DNA from: a bacterium
Lineage (GTDB): Bacteria; Zhuqueibacterota; QNDG01; DSAB01
Reading direction: 5' to 3'
Length of the DNA: 40,931 nt
Assembly (NCBI GenBank): GCA_011388275.1
Contig: DSAB01000135.1
Coordinates: 1-40,931 of the forward strand
In this document: piece after piece, positions 33,865 through 40,931 of the stretch
How the letters are laid out: each line of letters begins with the position of its first letter
Numbering within the stretch: position 1 is the stretch's first letter
Program-made: the position numbers and the translations under genes
The notes under the pieces: generated by a model
Told to the model about the DNA's origin: nothing
The model's database searches: none
Seen by the model: only the letters and a program-made list of their open reading frames with translations

Positions 33865-34494
33865 TTATGACGGTCTGTTCCCGGCTTGCTGTGATTCGAT
33901 GATTTTTACAATTTCCTCGTACCGGAAACAGCGCATCAAATGGTCGTTGACGAGTCCGGCGGCCTGCATGGTCGCGTAACAGATGGTGGGCCCCGCAAAG
34001 GAGAAACCCCTCTGTTTCAAATCGCGGCTCATGGTCTCCGCTTCCGGGGTTTTGACCGGAATGTCCTCTGTCTTTCGCCATGCGTTGATTCTTGTGGTCC
34101 CGCCGACAAACCGCCAGATATACGCGTCAAAAGAACCGAACGACTCCTGAATGTTCAGAAAAGCACGCGCGTTGCGAACCGCGGCCTCTATCTTGAGCCG
34201 GTTTCGAATAATACCGGCGTCCTGCATCAGCAATTGAATCTTTTCTTCGCCGTATCCGGCGACCTGAACAGGATCCAAACCGTCGAACACGGCGCGAAAC
34301 CGCTCGCGCTTCCGCAGAATGGTGGCCCAGCTGAGACCCGCCTGAAAACCGTCCAGCACGATAAACTCGAAATGCACACGGTCATCATGCACCGGGACGC
34401 CCCACTCCCGATCATGATAGGAAATGCAGACCGGATCGGTCAGGGCCCAGTCGCATCGCGTTCTGTCGCTTTGGTTAAATCTGTCAATTTTCAT
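33865..34494 (-). CDS. tag: DNA-3-methyladenine glycosylase I
   Basis: 209 aa from ATG 34494; in-frame starts at 34506 and 34518 are possible and none has a clear SD. The diagnostic N-terminal RCDWALTDPVCISYHDREWGVP gives two zinc ligands (the first Cys and the His before DREW), and HLMRC near the C-terminus gives the other two. The central LDGFQAGLSWATILRKRERFR and the FSFAGPTICYATMQAAGLVNDH segment are canonical Tag. It removes 3-methyladenine from alkylated DNA. It probably stands alone, as neighbours are unrelated. Confidence 0.96.
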   Translation of the reverse strand: MKIDRFNQSDRTRCDWALTDPVCISYHDREWGVPVHDDRVHFEFIVLDGFQAGLSWATILRKRERFRAVFDGLDPVQVAGYGEEKIQLLMQDAGIIRNRLKIEAAVRNARAFLNIQESFGSFDAYIWRFVGGTTRINAWRKTEDIPVKTPEAETMSRDLKQRGFSFAGPTICYATMQAAGLVNDHLMRCFRYEEIVKIIESQQAGNRPS

Positions 34495-34611
34495 GGACGG
34501 CCGCATAGTGATCAACAAGGTTCATCATTCGATACATCACTTCACAACAATATCAAAATATTAATGTAACCATAAATCCATCATCATTCCAGCAATTTCT
34601 TTCCTCCAGTC

Positions 34612-35874
34612 TTATTGGCGCCGGGATGTCACCTTTTGTTCATAGACCCGGATTTCGTTCATCATGGTTTCATCGGGGGGAACTTCATGCTTTTCACAGT
34701 GGTAATTCCAGACCGCTCCCCAGGGCAGGGCTTTGACGGTTTCCATAAGAGCCAGACGTCCCGTCAGATCGCCCGATTCCTCCAGTTCCATCAGCCTGTC
34801 GCGGGGCTCCAGCAGAGCCCTCAGAAGAGCCTTCATCACGGCCCGGGCCCCGATCACCCAGGCGGCAACACGGTGGATGGTGGCGTCAAAATAGTCCAGG
34901 GCCAGATGAATCCTTTCCAGCGCTCCGGCACGGACGATTTCCCGGCACAATTCCAGCAAGGCGTCATCGAGAATCACCACATGGTCGCTGTCCCAGCGCA
35001 GGCCCCGGCTGAGGTGAAAGAGGATCTCCGGAAAAAAGGGCAGAAGAGCCGACACCTTGTCGGCAACCGATTCGGTGGGATGAAAATGCCCCATGTCCAG
35101 GCAGATCATCAGATTGCGCTTCAGGGCATAGGCCAGATATAAATCATAGGAACCGGCGACAAACGCCTCGCTGCCGATGCCGAAGAGTTTGCTTTCCACG
35201 GAATCTTTCATCTCATCGGGAGGGAAGGATTTTTCATAAATCGCATCCAGTGATGAGATGAGCCGCTCTCTTGGGCGGAACCGGTCTGCGAGCTGATCCC
35301 TGGATCCGTCGGGGATCCAGAGATTGTGAATGCAGGAACTTCCTGTTTCACGCCCCAGAATCCGGCTGATCTGACGGCATCGCCGCACATGTTCGATCCA
35401 GAACGCGCGGATGGCGGGATCGGCATGGCTGAGCGTCCACCCCTCATCGGCTTTGGGATGAGAGAAGCACGTGGCATTAAAATCCAGACCCAGCGAGTGA
35501 GACCGGGCCCAGTCCATCCAGCCGCTGAAATGTTCCGGACGAAGCCGATCCCGATCTGCGGGCCTGCCCGTAAATTCAGCATACATGGCGTGGAGGTTGA
35601 CTCGGTGCCGGCCGGGAAGCAAAGACAGGGCCTTTTCCAGATCGGCCCGCAGCTCCGGCCCGTTTCGGGCCCGGCCCGGATAGCTGCCCGTAACCGCGAT
35701 TCCGCCGTCCGGCCCCCTGTCCGGAGATTCGAATCCCCTTACATCATCACCCTGCCAGCAGGGAAGAGACAGAGACACCGATTCCAGGCGGGAGAGGGCT
35801 TTCACCACATCGACTCCCAGTCTTTCATAAGTTTCCCTGGAGGCCATGAAAACGGATTCAGGATTTTTCGTCAT
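34612..35874 (-). CDS. rhaA: L-rhamnose isomerase
   Basis: 420 aa, the normal RhaA length. Motifs include VDVVKALSRLESVSLSLPCWQGDDVRGFE, VNLHAMYAEF, LDFNATCFSHPKADEGWTLSHAD, and LMICLDMGHFHPTESVADKVSALL. The metal-site D-M-G-H-F-H-P and the later DSDHVVILDD residues are intact. It converts L-rhamnose to L-rhamnulose. SD GGAGAAGG lies six nt before the ATG, 26 nt after the M28 peptidase stop, so the two may share a transcript. No rhaD, rhaM or rhaT genes lie beside it. Confidence 0.95.
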   Translation of the reverse strand: MTKNPESVFMASRETYERLGVDVVKALSRLESVSLSLPCWQGDDVRGFESPDRGPDGGIAVTGSYPGRARNGPELRADLEKALSLLPGRHRVNLHAMYAEFTGRPADRDRLRPEHFSGWMDWARSHSLGLDFNATCFSHPKADEGWTLSHADPAIRAFWIEHVRRCRQISRILGRETGSSCIHNLWIPDGSRDQLADRFRPRERLISSLDAIYEKSFPPDEMKDSVESKLFGIGSEAFVAGSYDLYLAYALKRNLMICLDMGHFHPTESVADKVSALLPFFPEILFHLSRGLRWDSDHVVILDDALLELCREIVRAGALERIHLALDYFDATIHRVAAWVIGARAVMKALLRALLEPRDRLMELEESGDLTGRLALMETVKALPWGAVWNYHCEKHEVPPDETMMNEIRVYEQKVTSRRQ

Positions 35875-35900
35875 GAGATGCCTTCTCCCGCTTTTCGGGT

Positions 35901-38183
35901 TTATTTCCTCAGGAAAGCATTCAGATTGCCACCCATAAGCGCGGTCATGTCTGTATAGACCTTCTTTTTTGAATCATTCTCCAGCCGCTTCTCATAGAGT
36001 TTCTGGGCCTTGTCCCAGGCGGATCGGAACGAAGATTCGTCTTCTTCATTCAGGAATCCGGAGAAATCGATGTGAACATTTTCAATTCCGTATCGGTCTG
36101 TCAAACGGCACAGCGATTCCGCGTTCGTGTTCATCCCGACCTGCACCATCAGCAGTCTTCGGGATGATTCGAAAAAGCAGTCCGCAATTTCCGCGTCCAG
36201 AGCGGCCTGCGGATCCATCGGAAAAAGAACCGGACCCGCGTAATCGGGCAGACCGAGGCGGAAGAATTCGAGATGCTCCGGACTCCAGATCAGGAGAACA
36301 TGATGCTGTTTGCAGGCATCCAGAACGGCCTTTCCCAAATCGGACAGACCGTCTTTCTCGAACAGAGGACCTTCCGTTTCGTCGATTTGAAGCATGTGTA
36401 CGCCCAGCCTTGTCAGGTGACCCCAGATACCGGCATCGGTCACCTGCCGGGCATTCACCCTGATAGCGAGAGACAGCTTGTCTGATGTCGCGGCCGTGCC
36501 GAAGACTCCCGGTTGATAGAAAATAAAGTGATCCTGCCCGTTGATGAATTGATCCCATCTTCTCAATGCCCCGTACAGATCGGTGTCCTCTTCCGAAGCG
36601 AGATCCGTTCCCAGACAGCGAATGCCCAGCCCATCCGCCTGATGCTGAAGGGCGGCTGTTTCTTTTTCGTTCAGCGAAAAAATATCCAGATCTGTTCCGG
36701 CGGCAATCTGATCCCCAAAGAGAAGAAAGCATCGACCCTGCCGGCTGCCGCCGAACAAGAGAGTGGATTCGTGATCCGCCAGTGTCAGGATCAGCCGTCC
36801 GGCCGCGTCGCCCACGAACTGAAGGGATGCGACATTGATGGTCCGGGGAAGATCTTCCAGCCGGTGATAGAAAGGATGACCGCCGGTAGAGAAAAAACCG
36901 AAGGAGGGAATGCCCTGTTCGATGTAATGGGCGTGATCGGACCCGCCCATGCCCCAGCCCCGGGAAATTCTCAATTTTTTGGACATATCATCCGGCAGGT
37001 TTTCCCGCATGGCATCGATCAGGCCCGGAAAATAATTGCGGCCGCCGAAACCGGCTCCGCCGTCGCCTGTGCCCGTCATGTCGAAATTAAGCATGGCCGC
37101 GATACGGTCCGCGGACACCGTGGGATGATCCGCGTAGTAACTGGATCCCAGGAGCCCCTGTTCCTCGCCTCCGAAGGCCACAAAAACCAGGGATCGCCGG
37201 GTTCCGCCCTCCAGGGCCAGCGTACGGGCCAGTTCCATGACTACAGCCGTACCCGATGCGTTGTCGTCCGCGCCGGCATAGATCCTGCCCTGGGGATCCA
37301 CTCCGTTATGATCCATGTGTCCGCCGATGACGATAAATTCGTTCCGCAGCACGGGATCGTTTCCAGGCAAAACAGCGACCACATTCTCTCCGGATCCGGG
37401 CTTCACCCGCTTCATTTCGAGCTGAAGGTGAACGGTTTTGCCCATAGCAAAGGACTGCGGCGACCGGCGAAGGTCCCGCAGAATATAGTCCATGTTCCTG
37501 AAGGTCCCCTGGAAAAGATCGAAGGCCGTCTTTCTGGAGACGGCCAGAGCGGGCATTCGGGGATGATATCCTTTTTCATGAATGGTACCCCCGCGGATGG
37601 CCCATTCACGCTGTTCCAGTATCAGGAGAGCCGCGGCTCCGTGGGCGGCCGCGGTCTGTATCTTGTAATGGCGTTCGTTTTCTTCGGTCCAGTCCTGTCC
37701 GTCTTCAGGGGTGCCTCGATAGAGGAGAAGCACTTTTCCCCTGACGTCCACTCCCTGATAATCGTCCCACCCCTTGTCCGGCTCGCTGATGCCGAATCCG
37801 GCGAACACCACTTCTGCGGTGACGTTTCCGGAACCGGAGTTGAAGTACACCGTGAAATCATTGCCCTGCTGATAGGTCACCGGTCCGAACAGGCCGTTTC
37901 TCAGCTGAAAAACCGCCGGCCTGACCTGATCCGTGGCCAGCATGGGGAACTCCTGAATATAGGAATCACCGGCTCCGGGCTCGAGCCCCCAGGATTCGAA
38001 CTGGCCGGCGATCCATTCGGCGGCTTCCCGGGCTCCGGGGAGTCCGGTCTTCCGTCCCCGGAACTCCTCTTCACAAAGCCGGTCGATATACGATTTGGCC
38101 TGTTCACCGGAGAAAGGAATTTGGGCCGGACTCTGAATGGAAATCGCCAGTAAGGCGATCAACAGGATGTGTTTTTTATGCAT
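35901..38183 (-). CDS. Secreted M28 aminopeptidase with PA-like insert and degenerate M19-like C-terminal domain
   Basis: 760 aa with signal peptide (MHKKHILLIALLAISIQSPAQ). A PA-type insert (~105-230) has VVFAGFGISEPDKGWDDYQGVDVRGKVLLLYRGTP. The M28 zinc ligands are in GGHMDHNG, GADDNASGTA, FGGEEQGLLGS, FDMTGTGD and TGGHPFYHRLEDLP. Residues ~470-760 form a second domain resembling a membrane dipeptidase (M19) barrel: GLSDLGKAVLDACKQHHVLLIW and DRYGIENVHIDFSGF parallel M19 segments, but the metal His residues are missing. SD AAAAGGAG precedes the ATG. It is probably a periplasmic exopeptidase, with the tail serving a structural or binding role (inference). Confidence 0.85.
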   Translation of the reverse strand: MHKKHILLIALLAISIQSPAQIPFSGEQAKSYIDRLCEEEFRGRKTGLPGAREAAEWIAGQFESWGLEPGAGDSYIQEFPMLATDQVRPAVFQLRNGLFGPVTYQQGNDFTVYFNSGSGNVTAEVVFAGFGISEPDKGWDDYQGVDVRGKVLLLYRGTPEDGQDWTEENERHYKIQTAAAHGAAALLILEQREWAIRGGTIHEKGYHPRMPALAVSRKTAFDLFQGTFRNMDYILRDLRRSPQSFAMGKTVHLQLEMKRVKPGSGENVVAVLPGNDPVLRNEFIVIGGHMDHNGVDPQGRIYAGADDNASGTAVVMELARTLALEGGTRRSLVFVAFGGEEQGLLGSSYYADHPTVSADRIAAMLNFDMTGTGDGGAGFGGRNYFPGLIDAMRENLPDDMSKKLRISRGWGMGGSDHAHYIEQGIPSFGFFSTGGHPFYHRLEDLPRTINVASLQFVGDAAGRLILTLADHESTLLFGGSRQGRCFLLFGDQIAAGTDLDIFSLNEKETAALQHQADGLGIRCLGTDLASEEDTDLYGALRRWDQFINGQDHFIFYQPGVFGTAATSDKLSLAIRVNARQVTDAGIWGHLTRLGVHMLQIDETEGPLFEKDGLSDLGKAVLDACKQHHVLLIWSPEHLEFFRLGLPDYAGPVLFPMDPQAALDAEIADCFFESSRRLLMVQVGMNTNAESLCRLTDRYGIENVHIDFSGFLNEEDESSFRSAWDKAQKLYEKRLENDSKKKVYTDMTALMGGNLNAFLRK

Positions 38184-38212
38184 GACAGCTCCTTTTGACT
38201 GGAATGGGGGAA

Positions 38213-38328
38213 ACTCGTGATTCGTGATTCAACAAAGAATATAATCCGGAAATCGTAAGATTCAAACCGGTTTAACATGTCTGGCTGTATCTTTTTTTCA
38301 GATCACGAGTTACGAAAACGAATCACGA
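38213..38328. repeat. Pair of interleaved inverted repeats
   Basis: ACTCGTGAT (38213-38221) pairs with ATCACGAGT (38302-38310) and TCGTGATT (38222-38229) with AATCACGA (38321-38328). The arms are built from repeated CGTGATT units. The copies lie upstream of the M28 gene start and may form a large hairpin or mark a small decayed repeat element. Confidence 0.45.
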
Positions 38329-38428
38329 TCAATTCTTTTATTGTACCATTTTTCTGCGGGAGAAGCAAATGTTTTTTCCGGACCGGCTGGAGCAATTCAT
38401 GCGGAACGAATCAGGGAATGAGCAAACT

Positions 38429-38510
38429 GCATAGGGCATAGAGCAGAGAGCACAGGGAAAATGATGCAGACCGACTGAAAGTTGTTTACTCTATGCCCTC
38501 TGCCCTATGC
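38429..38510. repeat. GCATAGGGCA/TGCCCTATGC inverted repeat
   Basis: GCATAGGGCA (38429-38438) is perfectly complementary to TGCCCTATGC (38501-38510), and further CTATGCCC-type units lie between and after. It looks like a low-complexity dispersed repeat rather than an operator. Confidence 0.45.
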
Positions 38511-38530
38511 TCCATGCCTATCTTTTCCTC

Positions 38531-38618
38531 ACGTCCTCACCTCTTACGTCTTTACCTCTGCCGTCTTTACCTCTTACGTTTTTTCCTTACGTTTTTTCTT
38601 CTCACGTCTTCTCACCCC
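38531..38618. repeat. 15-bp tandem repeat, six imperfect units
   Basis: The units begin ACGTC/ACGTT every 15 bp: ACGTCCTCACCTCTT, ACGTCTTTACCTCTG, CCGTCTTTACCTCTT, a 13-bp variant, and two more diverged units. The last one runs into the 3' end of the ferredoxin-type gene (stop at 38612). The unit ACGTCTTTACCTCTG recurs exactly at 40797-40811, so this is a dispersed family. Confidence 0.6.
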
Positions 38619-39442
38619 ACCCACTCCTCCTTTAGAACATTCCCCTGTATTCCCACCACAATATGCTTCAGGGGCACTTTGCGGGAAGAGTCGGCCAGGG
38701 CCTGGCGAGCCAGCTGAAGCAGTCCGCTGCAGCAGGGCACCTCCATGGTCATGACCGTAAGGGTGTTGATTTTGGCCTCATCGATGAGGGCCTTGAGCTT
38801 TTCCGAATAGATTTCCGTCCCCGAATCCAGTTTGGGACAGGCAATGGCCAGCGTCTTTCCTTTCAGGAAATCTTTATGAAAGTCCCCGAGGCAAAAGGCC
38901 GAGCAGTCGGCGGCGAGCAGCAGGTCCGATCCCGTAAAATGGGGAGAGCGGGGAGAGATCAGGTGCATCTGCACGGGCCAGTGGGTCAGGGCCGAAGCCC
39001 GGCGGATTCCGTCGCCGGGCTCTTCCGTCCCGACGGCAAAATTCATGGCCCGGGATCCGGGGCATCCTCCCTGACAAGTTTCGGCAGGACTTTGAGGCAC
39101 GTCCATCCCCTTTTCCTGCAAAACGGCGACAGCCTGCCGATACAGATCTTCTTCCCCGTGCGATTTCAGGTGATCCAGGTGGGCCGCAATGGTATTCGGC
39201 CCTTGCGCGATGATGTTTTCCATGACCTTCCGTTCATCATAGGGTTCGGCCTCCCGCTCTTCCACGGCAATCGCGCCTTCGGGACAGTGGCCGATGCAGG
39301 CGCCCAGACCGTCGCAAAACAGGTCGCTGATCAGACGCGCCTTGCCGTCGATGATCTGCAGGGCGCCCTCCGGACAGTTCGGAATGCAAAGCCCGCATCC
39401 GTTGCATTTTTTTTCATCGATGTTTATGATTTTCCGTTTCAT
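38612..39442 (-). CDS. 4Fe-4S ferredoxin-domain protein with extra cysteine motifs
   Basis: 276 aa. The first cluster motif CNGCGLCIPNCPEGAL (~13-28) is canonical; the second (CDGLGACIGHCPEGAI, ~43-58) lacks the second Cys of C-x2-C-x2-C-x3-C. A linker with helix (~60-110) leads to a C-terminal region with more cysteines: CQGGCPG, CSAFCLGD, CPKLDSG and CCSGLLQLARQAL, suggesting additional metal or redox sites. This architecture is found in anaerobes next to Crp/Fnr regulators. It is divergently transcribed from such a gene here, and a perfect FNR box sits between them. The role is probably electron transfer or redox sensing under anoxia (inference). The 3' end overlaps the tandem repeat. Confidence 0.85.
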   Translation of the reverse strand: MKRKIINIDEKKCNGCGLCIPNCPEGALQIIDGKARLISDLFCDGLGACIGHCPEGAIAVEEREAEPYDERKVMENIIAQGPNTIAAHLDHLKSHGEEDLYRQAVAVLQEKGMDVPQSPAETCQGGCPGSRAMNFAVGTEEPGDGIRRASALTHWPVQMHLISPRSPHFTGSDLLLAADCSAFCLGDFHKDFLKGKTLAIACPKLDSGTEIYSEKLKALIDEAKINTLTVMTMEVPCCSGLLQLARQALADSSRKVPLKHIVVGIQGNVLKEEWVG

Positions 39443-39488
39443 CTTGACACCCCGATATTTTTATTTGGATTTTTGCCTCCCGGAAAGT

Positions 39489-39494
39489 AATTTA
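39489..39494 (-). promoter_or_regulatory. Candidate -10 element of the ferredoxin gene
   Basis: TAAATT on the minus strand, 4 of 6 matches. Its centre is 32 bp from the centre of the FNR box, exactly as in class II FNR-activated promoters (box at -41.5), with a predicted start near 39482, about 40 nt before the ATG at 39442. Confidence 0.45.
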
Positions 39495-39516
39495 TTCACA
39501 AGGCGTTTTACAAACC

Positions 39517-39530
39517 TTGATGCGGATCAA
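39517..39530. promoter_or_regulatory. Perfect FNR-type binding site
   Basis: TTGATGCGGATCAA matches the FNR consensus TTGAT-N4-ATCAA without mismatch. It lies in the 111-bp divergent spacer, 75 bp upstream of the ferredoxin gene and 23 bp upstream of the regulator's ATG. The regulator's recognition helix contains the E-x-x-S-R residues that read TTGAT in FNR. Confidence 0.85.
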
Positions 39531-39553
39531 AAAAGCGGGAGAAATCTGTTGTC

Positions 39554-40207
39554 ATGGAAATTGAATTTCTTCTCAGGCAGACCCATTTGTTCGAATCGCT
39601 TTCAGGAGAAAGCCTGAAGGCTCTGGCCGGTATTTGCCTGAATAAAAAGGCCGAAAAGAACGAATTGCTATTTCAGGAAGGGCAGGCGGGATTCTCGGTC
39701 TACATTCTGATTCATGGAGCGATTCAGCTGTACAAAACCCGCTCAGACGGACGCCGCGTGGTCATAAAAACCCTGCAGAAAGGCGATCTGTTCGGTGAAG
39801 TGATTCTCTTCGAGACCAACCGGTACCCGGTGACGGCTCAGGCGCTGAAGCCCTCCCGGCTCTTCCTTCTTCCCAAACACCAGCTTCTGTGCCTGCTTGA
39901 AAACCGTTCTTTTCGCGATGAGTTCATCGGCAATCTGATGGGCAAGCTGCGTTATCTGGCCGACCAGATTCAGGGGCTGACACACCTGGATGTGCGGGAG
40001 CGTTTTATCCTGTTTTTAAGGGAGCAGTACGGCGAGGCGGAAACCATCCGGCCGCAAATCTCGAAAAAGACTCTGGCCGAGGCCATCGGGACCACACCCG
40101 AGACCCTGTCGCGGCTGCTGCAGAGCCTTCAGGAGGAGGGATTGCTGAAATGGAAGGGAGCGGTGATGGAGGTGGAGCCGAAATTCTGGAAGGAGGGGGG
40201 AAAATAG
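39554..40207 (+). CDS. Crp/Fnr-family transcriptional regulator (FNR-type DNA specificity, no FeS cysteine set)
   Basis: 217 aa. The cyclic-nucleotide-binding-like sensor domain (~10-125) has LFQEGQAGFSVYILIHGAIQLYK and KGDLFGEVILF. A long dimer helix (~125-150) leads to a winged helix (~165-210) with the recognition helix TTPETLSRLLQSLQEEGLL; Glu183, Ser186 and Arg187 correspond to the FNR residues that contact TTGAT. Only Cys28 and Cys113 are present, so a canonical four-Cys [4Fe-4S] sensor is unlikely. It resembles DNR/HcpR-like regulators, which may sense NO or redox through another ligand (inference). The FNR box 23 bp upstream of its ATG suggests autoregulation. Confidence 0.92.
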   Translation: MEIEFLLRQTHLFESLSGESLKALAGICLNKKAEKNELLFQEGQAGFSVYILIHGAIQLYKTRSDGRRVVIKTLQKGDLFGEVILFETNRYPVTAQALKPSRLFLLPKHQLLCLLENRSFRDEFIGNLMGKLRYLADQIQGLTHLDVRERFILFLREQYGEAETIRPQISKKTLAEAIGTTPETLSRLLQSLQEEGLLKWKGAVMEVEPKFWKEGGK

Positions 40208-40243
40208 ACCGGATCTTTAAATAAAAAGAGAATTATAAATTTT

Positions 40244-40313
40244 GAATTTTAAATTAAAATATATCAGGACTTTATGCTGTATTATTATCATTTAAATTTA
40301 GCATTTAAAATTC
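40244..40313. repeat. 11-bp AT inverted repeat after the regulator gene
   Basis: GAATTTTAAAT (40244-40254) and ATTTAAAATTC (40303-40313) are perfect complements separated by 48 bp. It is too AT-rich to act as a standard terminator; probably a relic repeat. Confidence 0.4.
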
Positions 40314-40359
40314 GCCATTGTTGCATTGTTGAGTGTTTTTGAATCATTCGGAATGTTAT

Positions 40360-40377
40360 ACATATCGCTCGATATGT
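40360..40377. repeat. 8-bp palindrome adjoining the REP-like hairpin
   Basis: ACATATCG and CGATATGT flank a 2-bp centre and abut the hairpin at 40379-40398. It may be a target-site or part of the same repeat element. Confidence 0.4.
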
Positions 40378-40721
40378 CATTCCCGCGAAAGCGGGAATCC
40401 AGTTTTTTTATAATTCATCGAAAACTTCGGTTTAATCCACTCAGATTTAGTTTCTGATAGGATATTATCCTTATAGGCATACGGAATGCCGGGTACAAAT
40501 GGATTCGGTCCCTACAGATTGATCCTAATAAATTATAAAACAATTAATTGCATATGTAATAACAGAATTGAATAAATCATATGACAGGGATATAAGAATA
40601 AGTCAAAATACTTTAGCATGATTTGCCTCATATAATCCACGCAAATGTCCTGTCATTCGTATTTTAAAGACTGGATCCCCGCTGAAGTTTATCCCGCACT
40701 CGATGCGGGACGGGGATGACA
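40375..40721. repeat. Pair of inverted REP-like elements (TGTCAT-CCCG ... CGGG-ATCCAG type)
   Basis: The left copy starts TGTCATTCCCG (40375-40385) and ends in GCGGGAATCCAG. The right copy, on the complement, starts TGTCATCCCCG (40711-40721) and ends in GGGGATCCAG (near 40671) with an extra TCCCGCA/TGCGGGA stem inside. The starts match at 10 of 11 bases in opposite orientation, so the pair frames ~300 bp of AT-rich DNA, like a MITE or REP doublet. Confidence 0.6.
40379..40409 (+). terminator. GNRA-loop hairpin followed by T-run
   Basis: ATTCCCGC-GAAA-GCGGGAAT is a perfect 8-bp stem with a GAAA tetraloop; CCAG and seven T residues follow. It can act as an intrinsic terminator for plus-strand transcripts leaving the Crp/Fnr gene, although it lies 170 bp past the stop and is also part of the REP-like element. 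Confidence 0.5.
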
Positions 40722-40931
40722 ACCTTTATCATATCTTTAACATCAACCAACACTTAACTTTGCAACAACGCCGAAAATTCAACATTGCTTTTCCTCACGT
40801 CTTTACCTCTGCTATAACAAAAAGCAAGCATTTTATTACTCAACAGCAAATACTTTATATGAACTGTTCTTTTCCATTCACTTGTTCTTGACTGCCTGCT
40901 ATTCGGGGTCCACACAAAGATCCGGGTGGCC

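Larger units (their letters stand above)
38184..38611. other. Repeat-filled 428-bp intergenic region
   Basis: No gene was found. The region contains the inverted repeats at 38213-38328 and 38429-38510 and the 15-bp tandem array starting at 38531. A promoter for the M28/rhaA genes presumably lies near the right-hand side of 38184, but I see no convincing -35/-10 pair. Confidence 0.6.
40208..40931. other. AT-rich, gene-free 724-bp right end with repeats
   Basis: Base composition drops sharply from the GC-rich coding DNA to a mostly A+T sequence. No open frame looks like a gene. It contains a GAATTTTAAAT/ATTTAAAATTC inverted repeat, two REP-like hairpin elements in opposite orientation (40375-40402 and 40671-40721) and a copy of the 15-bp repeat unit at 40797-40811. 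It could be a decayed mobile element or a region between large operons. Confidence 0.6.

Noticed and set aside
36513-38153. 546-codon plus-strand frame opposite the M28 gene
   Set aside because: Shadow frame with no recognisable motif.
38531-38618. Possible CRISPR array
   Set aside because: The units are 15 bp and directly contiguous with no unique spacers, and there are no cas genes.
40208-40931. tRNA or other structured RNA gene in the gene-free tail
   Set aside because: No cloverleaf with conserved T-loop or CCA end was seen; the hairpins belong to REP-like repeats.

Overview
The window looks like a chromosomal segment of an anaerobic (or facultatively anaerobic) Gram-negative bacterium. 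It carries a SusC/SusD outer-membrane pair, a lipoprotein gene, secreted M14, M28 and C26 peptidases, a split B12-dependent methylmalonyl-CoA mutase with a sodium-pumping decarboxylase, and an FNR-type regulator next to a ferredoxin. This gene mix occurs in the Bacteroidota/FCB group and in phyla such as Aminicenantota, Calditrichota or KSB1. I cannot fix the phylum from sequence alone. Coding regions are GC-rich. The last ~720 bp are strikingly AT-rich and gene-free. All but two recognised genes lie on the minus strand; the exceptions are a response regulator and a Crp/Fnr regulator.

Layout in transcription order (right to left within each minus-strand block). (1) 7336 to <1: a tight six-gene operon with an HD phosphohydrolase, a fused LeuC-LeuD aconitase-family hydro-lyase, a second split LeuC + LeuD, a succinyl-CoA-synthetase-type beta subunit, and an alpha subunit fused to a citryl-CoA-lyase/citrate-synthase-like domain that runs off the left edge. 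This is the most unusual part of the window: two tricarboxylate-type isomerases coupled to an ATP-citrate-lyase-like module whose substrate is not obvious. (2) 13358 to 7491: susC-susD and a small lipoprotein gene. They are preceded by a strong promoter, a 30-codon leader ORF and nested hairpins (a possible attenuator), and punctuated by hairpin terminators. (3) 17074 to 13423: a periplasmic C26 glutamine-amidotransferase-like hydrolase, an FGGY sugar kinase and an alpha/beta hydrolase. (4) 24777 to 17789: a complete eight-gene methylmalonyl-CoA operon (mutase large and small subunits, MeaB, epimerase, carboxyltransferase, OadG-like, biotin carrier, OadB-like). It would convert succinyl-CoA to propionyl-CoA while exporting Na+, or run in reverse. 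(5) 38183 to 25005: mixed housekeeping and accessory genes. These are an M14 carboxypeptidase, a tandem pair of small paralogues, a GNAT-fold protein with a tiny upstream ORF, DMT and MATE transporters, a Zn-ribbon protein, a nitroreductase, an RRM protein, 3-methyladenine glycosylase I, L-rhamnose isomerase and a large M28 peptidase with a degenerate M19-like tail. (6) 38184-40931: a repeat-rich stretch, a divergent ferredoxin/FNR-type regulator pair with a perfect FNR box between them, and an AT-rich tail with REP-like hairpins.

Metabolic reading (inference): the organism appears to import peptides or oligomers through SusCD, digest them with secreted peptidases, and ferment to or from propionate with a sodium-motive decarboxylase. 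The left-hand operon could feed this by cleaving a citrate-like acid (citrate, methylcitrate, citramalate or an alkylmalate) to an acyl-CoA plus a 2-oxoacid. No rRNA, tRNA, CRISPR array, transposase or integrase was recognised.
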